Assembly (NCBI RefSeq): GCF_963966145.1
Contig: NC_091046.1
Span: 34,782,001-34,846,000, forward strand
Length of the DNA stretch: 64,000 bases
Source: Tenebrio molitor
Lineage: Eukaryota > Arthropoda > Insecta > Coleoptera > Tenebrionidae
Direction of reading: 5' to 3'
The position numbers and the translations under genes are program-made. Positions within the stretch are counted from its first letter, which is position 1. The number at the start of each line of letters is the position of its first letter. The notes beneath the pieces are model-generated. The model saw only the letters and a list, made by a program, of their open reading frames with translations. It searched no databases and was not told where the DNA came from. Positions 41,777-52,468 of this stretch are shown here, one piece after another.

Positions 41777-44700
41777 CTATTCATTCGCTGGCAGAACGCA
41801 CACCTTTCGCGTGGCTCTTTTGAAGATGCCATTGACAGTCTTTACGGACACTACGCGCACAACACCGTCACTTCCGGGATGAAGTTCTACGATGCGTCCC
41901 AATTTCCATTGTAGTGGCGGCGTGTTGTCCTCAACTAGAATCACCATGGAACCAACTTCCAAGGCGGGGGTAGACGGTCTGGAACCGGAACCACGGAGCT
42001 GCTTGGAACGATTGATGTTTTGAACAAGGTACTCCCTTTGCCAGCGGTGCCAAAAGTGCTGCCTCATCTGTTCCACTCTTTGCCATTGCGTCAATCGGTT
42101 GATCCTCGTCGTCGTAAGATCTCTTTCGCTTATAGAAGTTAATGGCTCTCCGATGAGGAAGTGACCAGGGGTTATGGGATTAAGGTCATTAGGATCGTTA
42201 CTCAAGGGACACAAAGGTCTGGAGTTTAGGACTGCTTCAATTCTTGTTAACAGGGTATACAATTCTTCGTAGGAAAGCACGACTTCTCCAATTGTTCTCT
42301 TTAAATGACCTTTAATGGATTTTACGTTTATTTCCCAAATACCGCCCATGTGCGGGGATCTGGGGGGAATGAAATGCCACGAGATACCCTTATTAGCCAG
42401 ATTTTCTGTAATTTGACTAAATGAAGCTGACTTTAGAAATGTTCTTAGTTCCAGTAATTCTCTATTGGCGCCAACGAAATTTGTAGCATTGTCCGAATAA
42501 AGATGGTACACATGACCACGTCTTGATATGAAGCGTTTTAGCGCATTCCAAAAGGTTTGAGTCGTTAAGTCACCAACTAGTTCTAAATGAACGGCTTTAG
42601 TTGAAAAACAGACAAAGACGCAAATATATGCCTTCACAGTACGCTTACTGCGACCACGACATTCCTTGATGTAAATAGGCCCGGCATAATCTACGCCACT
42701 GATTGAAAATGGTCTGGTTGGTTCGACACGGGATTTGGGCAAATTACCCATAATAGGATACATAACGCTTGGTTTGACTTTAAAACATTGCAAACACTGG
42801 TGCAAAATCTTGCGTACCACACTGCGTGGAGAAATTATCCAAAAATTTTGACGTAACGCGGCTAAAGTTCCCTGAACACCAGCGTGCAGTTGCTCAATAT
42901 GCACGTGTTTGACTAATGCCTTAATCAAATGGTGATCGTTTGGTAGCACGATGGGATGTTTGACATCGTAAGTTAAGGATGAGTTTTGCAACCTACCTCC
43001 CGCGCGAATTAAATTATCATTCTTGTCGAGAAAAATATTTAAGCACAGTAAACGTGATTTCTTGTTAATCGGTTTGTTTTGTTTAAGGCAAGCTAATTCA
43101 TCGTTGAATGCAACTTCTTGAATTAAACGCATGATGGCCTTCATGGAATCTTTTAATTCTTCACATGTTAAAGAACTAGAGATTTGCCTTTGGTTTGGCT
43201 TCCTACAATTGTTGATGAACCGTAATACCCATGACATTACGCGTTCAGTTTTTTTGTAATTTGAAAATTTTGTAAGAAGCGGTAGTTGTCTTTCGCGAGA
43301 ATGAATATTGGTCAGAGTGACAGTTCGCCGTTCTGGAATTTCAATATCCGAAAGATTTACGTTAGATACGGGCCAAGTGTCGTTGTTTTCTGACAGCCAA
43401 TCAGGACCGTTCCACCACAGTTTATTAGTTTTGAGTTGACCAGGTAAAGCACCTCGGCTTAGTACATCCGCAGGGTTACTTTCGCTTTTGACATGATACC
43501 AATCTTTCGCATCCGTTAGCGTTTGAATTTCGGAAACTCGATTTCCTACAAATGTTTGTAAGTTTGAAGATGTAGCGTTTATCCATGCCAGAACGACTGT
43601 GGAGTCTGTCCAGAGAAATTGCTGATCAATTTTGACATTTATCGTTCGTAAAACTGTATTAAATAATCGCGACAACGTTAAGGCGGCACACAGCTCCAAG
43701 CGTGGTAACGTGACAGCGCGAAGAGGAGCCACACGAGATTTAGCGCAAATTAAGTGAACTTGATGATTGCCACTATGATCAGTTGTTCTTAGATAGACAG
43801 CAGCGCCATATGCGATTTGTGATGCGTCACCAAAACCATGTAGTTGCACCTGTACGGGGCTTGATTTTATTATGTTTCTGGGAATTTCGATTTCGTTTAA
43901 GTGAGCGAGTTCTTGCAAGATCTTAACCCATGCACAATAAATAGTTTCAGGTAATAGATCGTCCCATCCAATTTTCAAACTCCAGCACTGTTGAAGGATT
44001 ATTTTTGCTTTTACTACTACTGGCGCCACAAGACCCAATGGATCGAATACCTGGGCAGTTTTAGACAGGATTTCGCGTTTTGTTAGTCTTTTCGGAATGT
44101 CGCACTGTTTTACCTGATAGCGTAACGAATCGTGATTAGGATTCCAAAAAAGCCCTAACGTTTTAGTGTAAGCATCCTTATCGAAACTGACGTTGAGGTT
44201 AGGCTCGTGACTATCTGGAATTAATGCAGGATGATTGGCGGCCCATTTACGTAATAAGAAACCACCATGAGCTAAAATTTGAATTATTTGATCTCGTAAA
44301 GTGATTAGGTTTTCAAGTGAGTCTCCTCCCGTCAGAAGATCGTCTACGTAAAAATCCTGTTGAATTGCTTTAGCGGCTTCCGGGTACTGATTTACGTTTT
44401 GAAGAGCTAGTTCTTTAAGACATCTTGTTGCTAGAAAACTGGCCGGTTTTGTACCGTAGGTTAGAGTGGTTAATCTATACGTTTTTAGCGGATCTTCGGT
44501 GTTCTCGCGCCAAACAATTCGTTGATAGTCACTGTGATCGGGATGTATTTCTATCATACGGTACATTTTAGCTATGTCCCCGTTTACGACGTATTTAAAA
44601 GTTCTGAATCTCAACAAAATTGCAAAAAGCTCTGGCTGGATTGTAGGTCCTGCCATAAGATTGTCATTTAGACTTAATGCATCAGCTGAGCGAAATGACG

Positions 44701-47005
44701 CGTTAAAAACAACTCTTAACTTGGTCGATGTAGAATCCTTGAGTACCGCGTGATGGGGCAAATATGTACAGTTCGGTTTATTTAATTCGCAACCCGGAAC
44801 TTCCTCCATGTGACCCAAAGAGATGTAATCCCGCATGAATTGCACATAATCTGATTTTAGTGTAGGCCTTTTGTTTAGGTTTCGTTCCAGATTGTTAAAA
44901 AACTTTACAGCACTATCGCGGTTTGACTTGAGAATTGGAGGATCATTTTTTAATGGCAGTTTAACAAGAAACTTTCCGTTTGTTTGTCTGCACGTATTTT
45001 GAATAAAATGTTGCTCGCACATAATCTCTTCATTTGAAAAGCATTTTTGTTCGGAAGGGTTGCTGCATTGTTCTAGTTCGAAGAATGTCTGCACCTGGTT
45101 CTCTAAAATGTCGGTTACCGACGTTAGAGAAAGCGAGCAGGTGCTTGAGCTATTGTTATTGTTCATATTTAGTGACCCACCCGCAATGAAACCTAAATGG
45201 GTATTTTGCAGCATTAGTTTGTTATGGTTCTTCAGTGTTATTTCCTTGCGGTCTTGACATAAAAGGTTCCAAAACAAATCAGCCCCGATAAGTAAGTCTA
45301 CTGGTGCAGTTTCTAAGAATTTCGGATCGGCTAGCTGTAATTCCTTTGGAATATTTATTGCAGACATGTTTATGGTCACCAGGGGAAGATTTTCGGTTAT
45401 TTTTTCCAGAACAAAACAACTTAAGTTCGCCGAAAACTTATTGTACTGAGACTTGATGTTTACCTGGACGGCCTGTTTGATGTTCGTCGAAATTTGACCA
45501 ATTCCGCCAACGGTTATATTTACGGCTTTCTGCTGTAGACGTAATTTTTTGGAAAATGATGACGTAATATAACTGTTCATGGACCCTGCATCCAGGAGAG
45601 CTCTACATTTATGTGACTTATTATTACGATCTTCTATGAGAACGATCGCGGTTGATAACAAAATAATTGATGATTGGGACCTCATAGAATGAGCGTTTAA
45701 ACTTTCTACCTGTGCTGGTGTTTCATTGGTTTGCGTGATTTGTCTTTCTTTGTGAAGCAGCGTATTGTGGCTTTGATTGCATTTACGGCATTTGAATTTG
45801 GACTGACAGTTGTTAACAAAATGATTGGTTCTTAGACAATTAAGACATAACTTCAGGTTTCGAGCTTGAGCGTTTCTTTCCTCTACATTTAATTTTGTAA
45901 ATTCATTGCACTGAAAGATTGTATGATCGTCATTTTTACAAAATGTACAATGTAGTTTGTTTGTGGCAACATAAGATGTAGTGCTTCGTTTTTGTGACAT
46001 ATTGTTTTTTGCATTATTGTGATTCGGATTGACGTTCGATTTGGGGTGCAATAGATTTAAGGATTCCAACAACTGACATTTCTTTTCTAAAAATTCGATC
46101 GTTTGACCGTAAGTTGGAACCTCGTCGGTTAATGTAGCCTGCCATTCTCTTGCAAGATTGCCGTCTAATTTGTCCACAATTATTACGACTAGAAGAGCGT
46201 GCCAAGTATCAATCGGTACTTCTAGCTGTCTTAACGCGGCAACATTTGAATTCAACGTATCTAAAAAACACCTAAGTGACGAATGCGAGGCTTTAATTAC
46301 TTGGGGTGCCTTTGTGATGGCTATTATGTGATCGTGGACGATCAGCCGTTTGTTGCAGAACCGTTTCTTTAAGATATCCCACGCTACATTATAATTTTCT
46401 GATGACACCGTTAATGACTCGACTGCTCGCAAAGCTTCACCAGATAAACATGATCGCAAATATTGGAAACGTTGACAGTTGTTTAGCATGTTGTTTTCGT
46501 CTTCAATAATGGATTTAAATGAATTTTGAAATGACAACCATTCCTTATAGCAACCAGTGAAAGATTTTAAATTTAAAGTTGGCAGATTCAATTTGATTGA
46601 TTGATCACGATTAGAGCAATGTGAATTAGCGCTGGAACAACTACCGTTAGGATTCGCTGTGGCCGCAGTGTGCGGTGGAGGCGTCGTTTGTCTAATTTTT
46701 GTTTGAATTGATGATAATACATCGAGATACTTTAAATCAATTTCGTCGCGGTCCTGAGTCTGTGTCTCAATCGCCTCTGATGAAAGATCGAGTGATTCAA
46801 TTTCAGTCTGTACCTCGTCATATTCTTTGAATATTTGTTCGATGAATGTTTTTCTAGTTTCTAGTGGAGACACATCATTATCATTTGATTGAAAATTAGA
46901 CACAAAGTTCTGAATACGCGTAATTCTAGCTTTTAATGAGGTTCTTTTCCTTTTTAGAGCCTCTAATTTGGCAATTGATTCATCTAATAAGGATGTCTCG
47001 GGCAT
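41777..47005 (-). CDS. BEL/Pao gag-pol polyprotein
   Basis: An intact 1742-residue ORF starts at an ATG (47005-47003). It has an N-terminal coiled coil (about 5-75), a DUF1759-type gag region (about 135-300), and two CCHC knuckles (C353-C366 and C387-C400). The retropepsin motif is LLDAGS at 470-475, with Asp472. The RT has Asp810 (GDIAKMY) and YVDD at 886-889. RNase H has Asp1060 (GFGDAS) and a later WTDS. The integrase has an H2C2 zinc module (about 1367-1407) and Asp1439, Asp1505 and Glu1558. A DUF5641-type C-terminal domain ends near 1735. All parts are in the usual BEL/Pao order and length. The protease Ala in D-A-G departs from the common DSG/DTG. Confidence 0.95.
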   Translation of the reverse strand: MPETSLLDESIAKLEALKRKRTSLKARITRIQNFVSNFQSNDNDVSPLETRKTFIEQIFKEYDEVQTEIESLDLSSEAIETQTQDRDEIDLKYLDVLSSIQTKIRQTTPPPHTAATANPNGSCSSANSHCSNRDQSIKLNLPTLNLKSFTGCYKEWLSFQNSFKSIIEDENNMLNNCQRFQYLRSCLSGEALRAVESLTVSSENYNVAWDILKKRFCNKRLIVHDHIIAITKAPQVIKASHSSLRCFLDTLNSNVAALRQLEVPIDTWHALLVVIIVDKLDGNLAREWQATLTDEVPTYGQTIEFLEKKCQLLESLNLLHPKSNVNPNHNNAKNNMSQKRSTTSYVATNKLHCTFCKNDDHTIFQCNEFTKLNVEERNAQARNLKLCLNCLRTNHFVNNCQSKFKCRKCNQSHNTLLHKERQITQTNETPAQVESLNAHSMRSQSSIILLSTAIVLIEDRNNKSHKCRALLDAGSMNSYITSSFSKKLRLQQKAVNITVGGIGQISTNIKQAVQVNIKSQYNKFSANLSCFVLEKITENLPLVTINMSAINIPKELQLADPKFLETAPVDLLIGADLFWNLLCQDRKEITLKNHNKLMLQNTHLGFIAGGSLNMNNNNSSSTCSLSLTSVTDILENQVQTFFELEQCSNPSEQKCFSNEEIMCEQHFIQNTCRQTNGKFLVKLPLKNDPPILKSNRDSAVKFFNNLERNLNKRPTLKSDYVQFMRDYISLGHMEEVPGCELNKPNCTYLPHHAVLKDSTSTKLRVVFNASFRSADALSLNDNLMAGPTIQPELFAILLRFRTFKYVVNGDIAKMYRMIEIHPDHSDYQRIVWRENTEDPLKTYRLTTLTYGTKPASFLATRCLKELALQNVNQYPEAAKAIQQDFYVDDLLTGGDSLENLITLRDQIIQILAHGGFLLRKWAANHPALIPDSHEPNLNVSFDKDAYTKTLGLFWNPNHDSLRYQVKQCDIPKRLTKREILSKTAQVFDPLGLVAPVVVKAKIILQQCWSLKIGWDDLLPETIYCAWVKILQELAHLNEIEIPRNIIKSSPVQVQLHGFGDASQIAYGAAVYLRTTDHSGNHQVHLICAKSRVAPLRAVTLPRLELCAALTLSRLFNTVLRTINVKIDQQFLWTDSTVVLAWINATSSNLQTFVGNRVSEIQTLTDAKDWYHVKSESNPADVLSRGALPGQLKTNKLWWNGPDWLSENNDTWPVSNVNLSDIEIPERRTVTLTNIHSRERQLPLLTKFSNYKKTERVMSWVLRFINNCRKPNQRQISSSLTCEELKDSMKAIMRLIQEVAFNDELACLKQNKPINKKSRLLCLNIFLDKNDNLIRAGGRLQNSSLTYDVKHPIVLPNDHHLIKALVKHVHIEQLHAGVQGTLAALRQNFWIISPRSVVRKILHQCLQCFKVKPSVMYPIMGNLPKSRVEPTRPFSISGVDYAGPIYIKECRGRSKRTVKAYICVFVCFSTKAVHLELVGDLTTQTFWNALKRFISRRGHVYHLYSDNATNFVGANRELLELRTFLKSASFSQITENLANKGISWHFIPPRSPHMGGIWEINVKSIKGHLKRTIGEVVLSYEELYTLLTRIEAVLNSRPLCPLSNDPNDLNPITPGHFLIGEPLTSISERDLTTTRINRLTQWQRVEQMRQHFWHRWQREYLVQNINRSKQLRGSGSRPSTPALEVGSMVILVEDNTPPLQWKLGRIVELHPGSDGVVRVVSVKTVNGIFKRATRKVCVLPANE

Positions 47006-47313
47006 AATGATTGATTTGATTTACGTGGTCGAGATGAAAATTTGCGAAATTAGGAACAATAGAAAAAGTCGTACGTAGTAATGCAGTTTGGAAGGGAAAT
47101 TGAAAGGATTGAGAGCCACTAACCTTTGTTGATGTCTTGAGTGATGATCGCTTCGCTGCTACCCAATTCGGTGACTATTCGTGCTGCCCTTTTGCCCTTG
47201 CTGAAGGTGACGAAATCGTTGCTGCCCTCTGGGTGTCGAAACTGTTTCTTGAATTGTTGTTGTATTACACTTGTTATTACACTAGACGACCGTCGTGTGA
47301 TATGGATTTAATC

Positions 47314-47331
47314 ATCCGGCTCGAAGGACCA
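47314..47331 (-). other. BEL primer-binding site
   Basis: The minus strand reads TGGTCCTTCGAGCCGGAT, six bases after the 5' LTR. TGG complements the tRNA CCA end, and this PBS is common in BEL/Pao elements. Confidence 0.85.
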
Positions 47332-47337
47332 AAATTA

Positions 47338-47606
47338 TGAACGATTAATCACTGTTGGGTGGTGATATTAGCCGTTCAAATGATATAGTCGTCTTTGTAT
47401 AACTACTTAAAAACTTTATTGTATGACAAAATGTTGATGTACAAGTGTTAAGTACCAAGGATAGTGGTAGACTCTTGTTTTTACCGCTATATCTCGACTT
47501 AAATAAGGGTGGGTGATTTCACCCCTCTCACAAAGAAAGTAGGCAGGACTACCTGCTACAGTACCTGTTTCTAACAATAACGTTCAAAATTACATTATTT
47601 TGTACA
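47338..47606 (-). repeat. BEL 5' LTR
   Basis: 269 bp, matching the other LTR throughout. It should contain the element's promoter. The 5' leader to the ATG is about 330 bp. Confidence 0.95.
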
Positions 47607-47611
47607 CCATT

Positions 47612-48584
47612 TGTAAGTGCAAGCACATTTTTTTGGCCAACAATTTATTTAAAACAAAATATAATAATTTTTGTTAAAAAATTACCGGATAGGGAATTAT
47701 TTTTCTTCCATTGGCAACATAAAGGATCCAAGAATCGACTGTCACGACAAAAGTCAACCAATTTCTCAAAAATTCAAAATCGTCGTCGTCCTCTCAGTTA
47801 TTCCTAAGGCGTCGGCGTCGCTTGATAACCCCCCCTGAGCCTCTACTGCTATACGCAATGTACAGCTTGCGATAAAGGATGCAAATTTGCCCGACATCAA
47901 TATTTCACACTTAAAAAATTGTACGAAAATTCTGATGACATTGACATTTTGTGCTGCCAACATAAAATCTTTCATTAAAAATTCCTGTTTCGATTTTCTT
48001 GCCTAGGCAGGGAAATGCTTTGTTCCAGACGATTTAGACGAATGGAAAATCAGTTTTTCTAGACGGAGGCCGAAAAAATCTTTTTCGTGTCGCCGGCCGG
48101 AATTTGGTAAATTACAGATCTCGAAATCGTCCAGAAACACATGCATTGCCGGCCTAGTCCGGCTAAAAGTAGGGATTTTGAGTTGTCATCGGTTTCGGTT
48201 GGCATTTGTTATCAGAATTCTATCAAACGTCAATGTTTGTTTTGTGGATGGCTCGTTAAAAATGTTTTTCTATTTATAACAACGTACAAACAAGTAAGAA
48301 GCAATATTTAACTAAAATTAATTAATTAAAATTACGTTTCGAGCCACTTCTTGAATATGGGCTGGTGTATTTATTACAACAAATGTTTCAGGAAAATGTC
48401 AAAAACAAAACAAATTAATTAAATTTAATAAATGTCAGGAAACAAGAGCGATGTTGATTTTAAAATTTAAATGTTTAAATGTGAGTGTTGCCAACACAAA
48501 AAAAGTCCCTAATACCAATTATTAAAACAAGTGCTTTAACTTCCATTTAACAAAAATCCGCAGAAGTCGGCACGAAAAATTTTG
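47612..48584. other. Intron without clear features
   Basis: A GC-richer patch with gccggccgg and gccggcc at about 48093-48165 could be hairpin-forming. No gene is recognised. Confidence 0.35.
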
Positions 48585-48702
48585 TGTATCACACGTCCAG
48601 AAACTGTTTTGCGAGCATTCGTACTTACAATACTCGTCTATCGACTCGTATTGTAAACCGAACTCATGCTCGCAAACGTGCAGTTTCTGGCCTTGTGATA
48701 CA
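48585..48702. mobile_element. 118-bp palindromic MITE
   Basis: tgtatcacacgtccagaaac and gcgagcattcg pair with gtttctggccttgtgataca and atgctcgc. The loop region has its own tacaata/tattgta pair. Confidence 0.8.
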
Positions 48703-49558
48703 AATAACTATTGCAGAGTTCTGGAGAAAGAGATTCAAATTTCTTCAAAATGTCGATTTAGCGTTCTTCAGAAACATGAGAAGAGAGGAATAATTCAATG
48801 ACAATCCAAGTTTTTCAAATTCAACTATAATGGTTTCCATATCTTTTAAAACACTTTCAGCTGAGCCTCCTAAAGTACCAATGTTTTAGGTTCGTTTTGC
48901 GTACGTTTGCACAAAAAATATTTTGGATTGCGGCCAAAATTCCTTTTACTGTATTGTGTGAAAATAGAGTTTCTTGAGATTCTTTCATACTAACCAAAAT
49001 ATAAAAGAAAAAGATACATTTTGTCTCCACAATAAATGCAATGGCAATAATGCTCTTTCATTAGTAAAAATTTTACTTATCTTTCCAATCAATAGTGCCA
49101 AAAGATATTTATGAGGAGATAAAACACATCTATATTGACTAATTATACCCAGCAAAAGTCTACAATAACAAGAGGGGGTTGAGATATCGACTCCCAAACA
49201 TTTGTTCGATAAACCTTTCATTTGAGGAAACATTTTTTCCACTTTTCTCTTGCTGCTCGGAATGGGTGGAAAATTGGACCATTTTTTGTGTGGAAGAAAC
49301 GTCGCGTCACGACTGCTTGAAAATTTGGCTAAAGATGAACCATTCAAATTACCTAAATATTAAAAGGTAGAAACAGAATTGGATTAGGACCTGGTTGTCT
49401 GTCAACACAAGCACACATATCCACCAAAACCCGTTTTCCAAGTACTTTAAATGCATGAAAATAATTATTCTTTCTACTCCTATTGGGTAATACTGTAAAG
49501 TGTTTTTCATTAGATAACAGGATTTATTACCCACGGCCAGCTGAATAATAATTTCAAA
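48703..49558. other. Intron; weak coding-like relic possible
   Basis: Around 48990-49370 both strands show fairly long open stretches. Plus-strand pieces such as FLCGRNVASRLLENLAKDEP look protein-like but I cannot assign them. Confidence 0.25.
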
Positions 49559-49567
49559 ACTGCAAAT

Positions 49568-50015
49568 TTTTTTTTTTTAATGCCATTCCCGTTTTTTGCC
49601 ATACGGCTTTTACGGTACCTTTTCGGTCGGCCGTTTTTCACTTCCAATTCCTTTTGCCTATCCTATCCTTCCTTCAGGTGGTGCGACGGGGCTCCGGGGC
49701 ACTTTCCCCGGCCACCCACGCCCATTCCACCTCACATTCACTTATACACCTCACAACACTTATACACCCAAGGGCGCCTTTTCCCGACGGGACTCGAACC
49801 GTGCTGACCTCGCGGTGGTGGTCGGAAGAGTGTTGATTCTTCCTTCCACCACCCTACCGTCAGCCTCGAGGAGACATACACACACATCCATGGCCCGGCG
49901 GAGGTTTCTCCCTTGGAAAAAATCCTCCCCCTTCGGTGAGATTCGAACTCACTAGCATCGGGACCGCGACCTCGGAGTACTTTCTCCGACAGCCATGCGG
50001 CCACCGAGCCACCTC
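49568..50015 (-). mobile_element. Dimeric tRNA-derived SINE with poly(A) tail and target duplication
   Basis: Read on the minus strand, the 5' unit has an A-box-like TGGCTCGGTGGCC (50011-49999) and B-box GAGTTCGAATC (49950-49940). A second tRNA-like unit has TGACGGTAGGGTGG (about 49862-49848) and B-box GGTTCGAGTCC (49800-49790). A unique tail runs to an 11-base A stretch (49578-49568). The 9-bp duplication actgcaaat flanks it at 49559-49567 and 50016-50024. The boxes are the internal Pol III promoter. High GC content contrasts with the surroundings. Confidence 0.85.
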
Positions 50016-50383
50016 ACTGCAAATATCACAGCAATTAGTTTATGAAGCCCAATCGCAAATGTTAATGCAATGGTATCAACTATACAAAGTAATAATAATA
50101 ATAATCGTAGAAAAAGTATAGGTAGTATGTATTCTACTGGTAGATGGTTATTATTACTCGCTCGGATGAATTACGCCACAAAATCATCCTCACGAGTAAT
50201 AGTCATCATTATCTGTTCATTGAATAATATACTAATTTATTATTAATTGTCAGATTGAATAAATAGTATATTAATTAAATGTCGGTCGGTGTATTTAGTG
50301 AAAAAAAAATATCTGGTGATCCAGAAGCCTGCTGTCCCACCGATCCTTTAAAGAAACTTGAAATCTGACATTTTAATAATACT

Positions 50384-50550
50384 AAGGTCCAGTTTATAGA
50401 AAAGTGAATTAAATATTTAATTCGAATTAAATTTTAATGCGCGATTAACCCATGAATCCGAAACTTCGATTGGTTCAATGTGATCACGTGTTCAGTTAAT
50501 CTCGCATTTAATTACGATTAACTTAATTTCGCTTCTGTAAACTGACCCTA
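50384..50550. mobile_element. MITE with ggtccagtttatagaa TIRs
   Basis: aggtccagtttatagaaaag at the left and cttctgtaaactgaccct at the right pair, with inner aatgcgcgattaac/gttaatctcgcatt pairing. Possible TAA/TTA target flanks are present. Confidence 0.65.
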
Positions 50551-51560
50551 AGTCTTGTAATAGTTATTTACGATATAAGTATCGTAACATGTCATTTTAG
50601 GATATGACATGGAAAAATTAGGCCGAATTGGATAATCTCATCGACACGAGTATCCTAATATGAAGTTTGGATACCAATAGCGTGCAATGTTATATCCACT
50701 ATTAATTATTATCATTATAATTATCATCATCAAGAATAATAGAGATAAGCGGTGGGTATGGAAAACAAAATTTCCAAAAATGTGCGGTGCAACTTAAAAA
50801 ACTGTCACTTGTCAATTTAGATATTTACGTGAATTTTTTTCCTTAAAGAATACAAAACATTCGTGACAAAATCATATTTTCGAAGTGAGAATGAAGAAAA
50901 CGATAATTGGGTTTACCATTCACAACCTTTTTTGTTGGTTGGAGTTAGTATGATTGAAATTGCGCCACAAGTTTTCAGAAGTTTTCTTTTCCCCTTATCT
51001 TTTTTTTTTCTTGATCATATTGTAGTAGGCTGTAGATATTTTTTATTTCTCTCGAGCTTTTGTCACCACTGCTAAATTGGAGACGATATACACGATACAG
51101 ACCAAGAAAGTGCTTTCTCGGACATCGAGATTCTAGCAAATGTGGCAATTGCAACTTATCAGCAACGATGTCAACGAGATAACGACAAAAGTACTAAATT
51201 TTCATCTTATATGACACTTTATCGCGGTAGTGCCGTAAAGTATGTCATTACGACATTCATTTGAATGTCATCATAAAGATGTATTGATATTAGAGTTTGA
51301 TTTTTTAAAGTTTCTCAGTTAATAAAATTATTAAAAAATCTACTTTAAAACATTTACAATAAAAAAGTATTTTAATATTTATATAGGACATGCAACATGC
51401 AGGATACCGTATCTTTAAGAAATTGGACCACTGTTAAAGACATTTACTTTCCATTAAGTAAGTAAAATTCAGTTTATTTTAGGAATTTTAAAAAATCGGT
51501 TTGTGACCAAGAACAAATTAATTTGCTGCCATTTATGGAATAATGAACACGTAATAATAT
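50551..51560. other. Intron without clear features
   Basis: A small inverted repeat lies near 50595-50670. No gene is recognised. Confidence 0.3.
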
Positions 51561-51584
51561 CTGACACGAAATAGTTATTTGTGT

Positions 51585-51700
51585 ATCAAGGCCAAAAAGT
51601 GCATCATTATCGTCTGGGAGCCGAGACTTGAAAACAGGCGAGGACAAAAGACACTTTTTGGCCGAGGTGCATTACATTTTTTAGGCAACCGTACGAACTA
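51585..51700. repeat. Palindromic repeat family Q, copy 2
   Basis: gtgtatcaaggccaaaaagtg pairs with cactttttggccgaggtgca. The loop shares the agccgagacttgaaaacagg block with 29392-29562. Confidence 0.65.
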
Positions 51701-52048
51701 CAAAGCAAAAGACATCATTGGAAAAATTACAAAACGAGAAATTTACTATTTGCAATACAATTACTTATTTACATAATTTATGGTGACAGGACAATTAGGT
51801 ATTGCGTTTATTATCTGCGATGTCCGGCGGCGTATGAGACATTTATTCATCACTTCCGCTGTTGTATTATACATTTCTTCATCACGCTGTTGCTATCGAT
51901 TATATGAATTTTCTTATTATGCACCAAATAAGCACTAGAAATAAACGATACAACACTTTGTCGGGCAAATAAAATACTTTGGTTAAATTTAATTGTCAAA
52001 TTTTCATTTGTTTTCAGTCGGTTTACTCGATTTTGTCGGTTTCGTTAT

Positions 52049-52110
52049 TAACTTACTAAACAGACCAACAGATGACGCCACGGTCAGCGTCCGAAAAAGA
52101 GTTACTTATT
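52049..52110. repeat. 60-bp block shared with 58655-58733
   Basis: aacttactaaacagaccaac, agatgacgccacggtcagcg and tccgaaaaagagttac recur in reverse complement at 58670-58730 with two or three changes. Identity unknown. Confidence 0.6.
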
Positions 52111-52113
52111 ATA

Positions 52114-52468
52114 CAGCCTGAGTCAGCTAAAACAGGTCAGTCGCATAAAACAGAAATTAAAGAATAATTTGAAATTTTTTTGTGGTAAATTTAATGTGGG
52201 ATTGTTTTGAGCCAATCTGTTTAATTTTCACCAAAACAAATGCACTAACATTATTTTTAAAAAATCCTTCTTCAACTGAATATAAAAATGTAAAAATTTG
52301 TACAATTTTTTTTTTGACGTCTTGTTTTAATTAATACCTCCTAACAGGGTTATCACAGAATCCTGAAAAAACGTGTATACAATGAGAGAGCACCACATAT
52401 TAAATTTACCGCAAAAATTTTTTAGTTTCTGTTTTATACGACTGACCTGTTTTAGCTGACTCATGCTG
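52114..52468. mobile_element. TA-flanked MITE with TIRs of about 85 bp
   Basis: cagcctgagtcagctaaaac and aggtcagtcgcataaaacag continue into a long mirrored block at the right (ctgttttatacgactgacct, gttttagctgactcatgctg). TA flanks both ends. Confidence 0.85.

Larger units (their letters stand above)
41318..47606 (-). mobile_element. BEL/Pao LTR retrotransposon, complete and apparently intact
   Basis: The element is 6289 bp long: two 269-bp LTRs that match base for base by eye, PBS, a single open 1742-codon gag-pol ORF, and a polypurine tract. A 5-bp duplication ccatt lies at 41313-41317 and 47607-47611. There is no env-like ORF. It lies in the same orientation as the host gene, inside its 39-kb intron. 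Matching LTRs point to a recent insertion. Confidence 0.95.

Noticed and set aside
47137..47340. Plus-strand ORF of 67 codons beside the BEL 5' LTR
   Set aside because: It lies antisense in the BEL leader and covers the PBS; no independent evidence.
48985..49347. Open stretches on both strands (120 codons on the minus strand)
   Set aside because: Some plus-strand pieces look protein-like, perhaps an old hAT-type relic, but frames are broken and I cannot support a family.
49596..49955. Plus-strand ORFs of up to 119 codons
   Set aside because: They are the antisense of the SINE, open only because of its high GC content.
49940..50012. tRNA gene on the minus strand
   Set aside because: A- and B-box-like sequences are present but they form the head of a SINE with A tail and target duplication; no proper cloverleaf was found.
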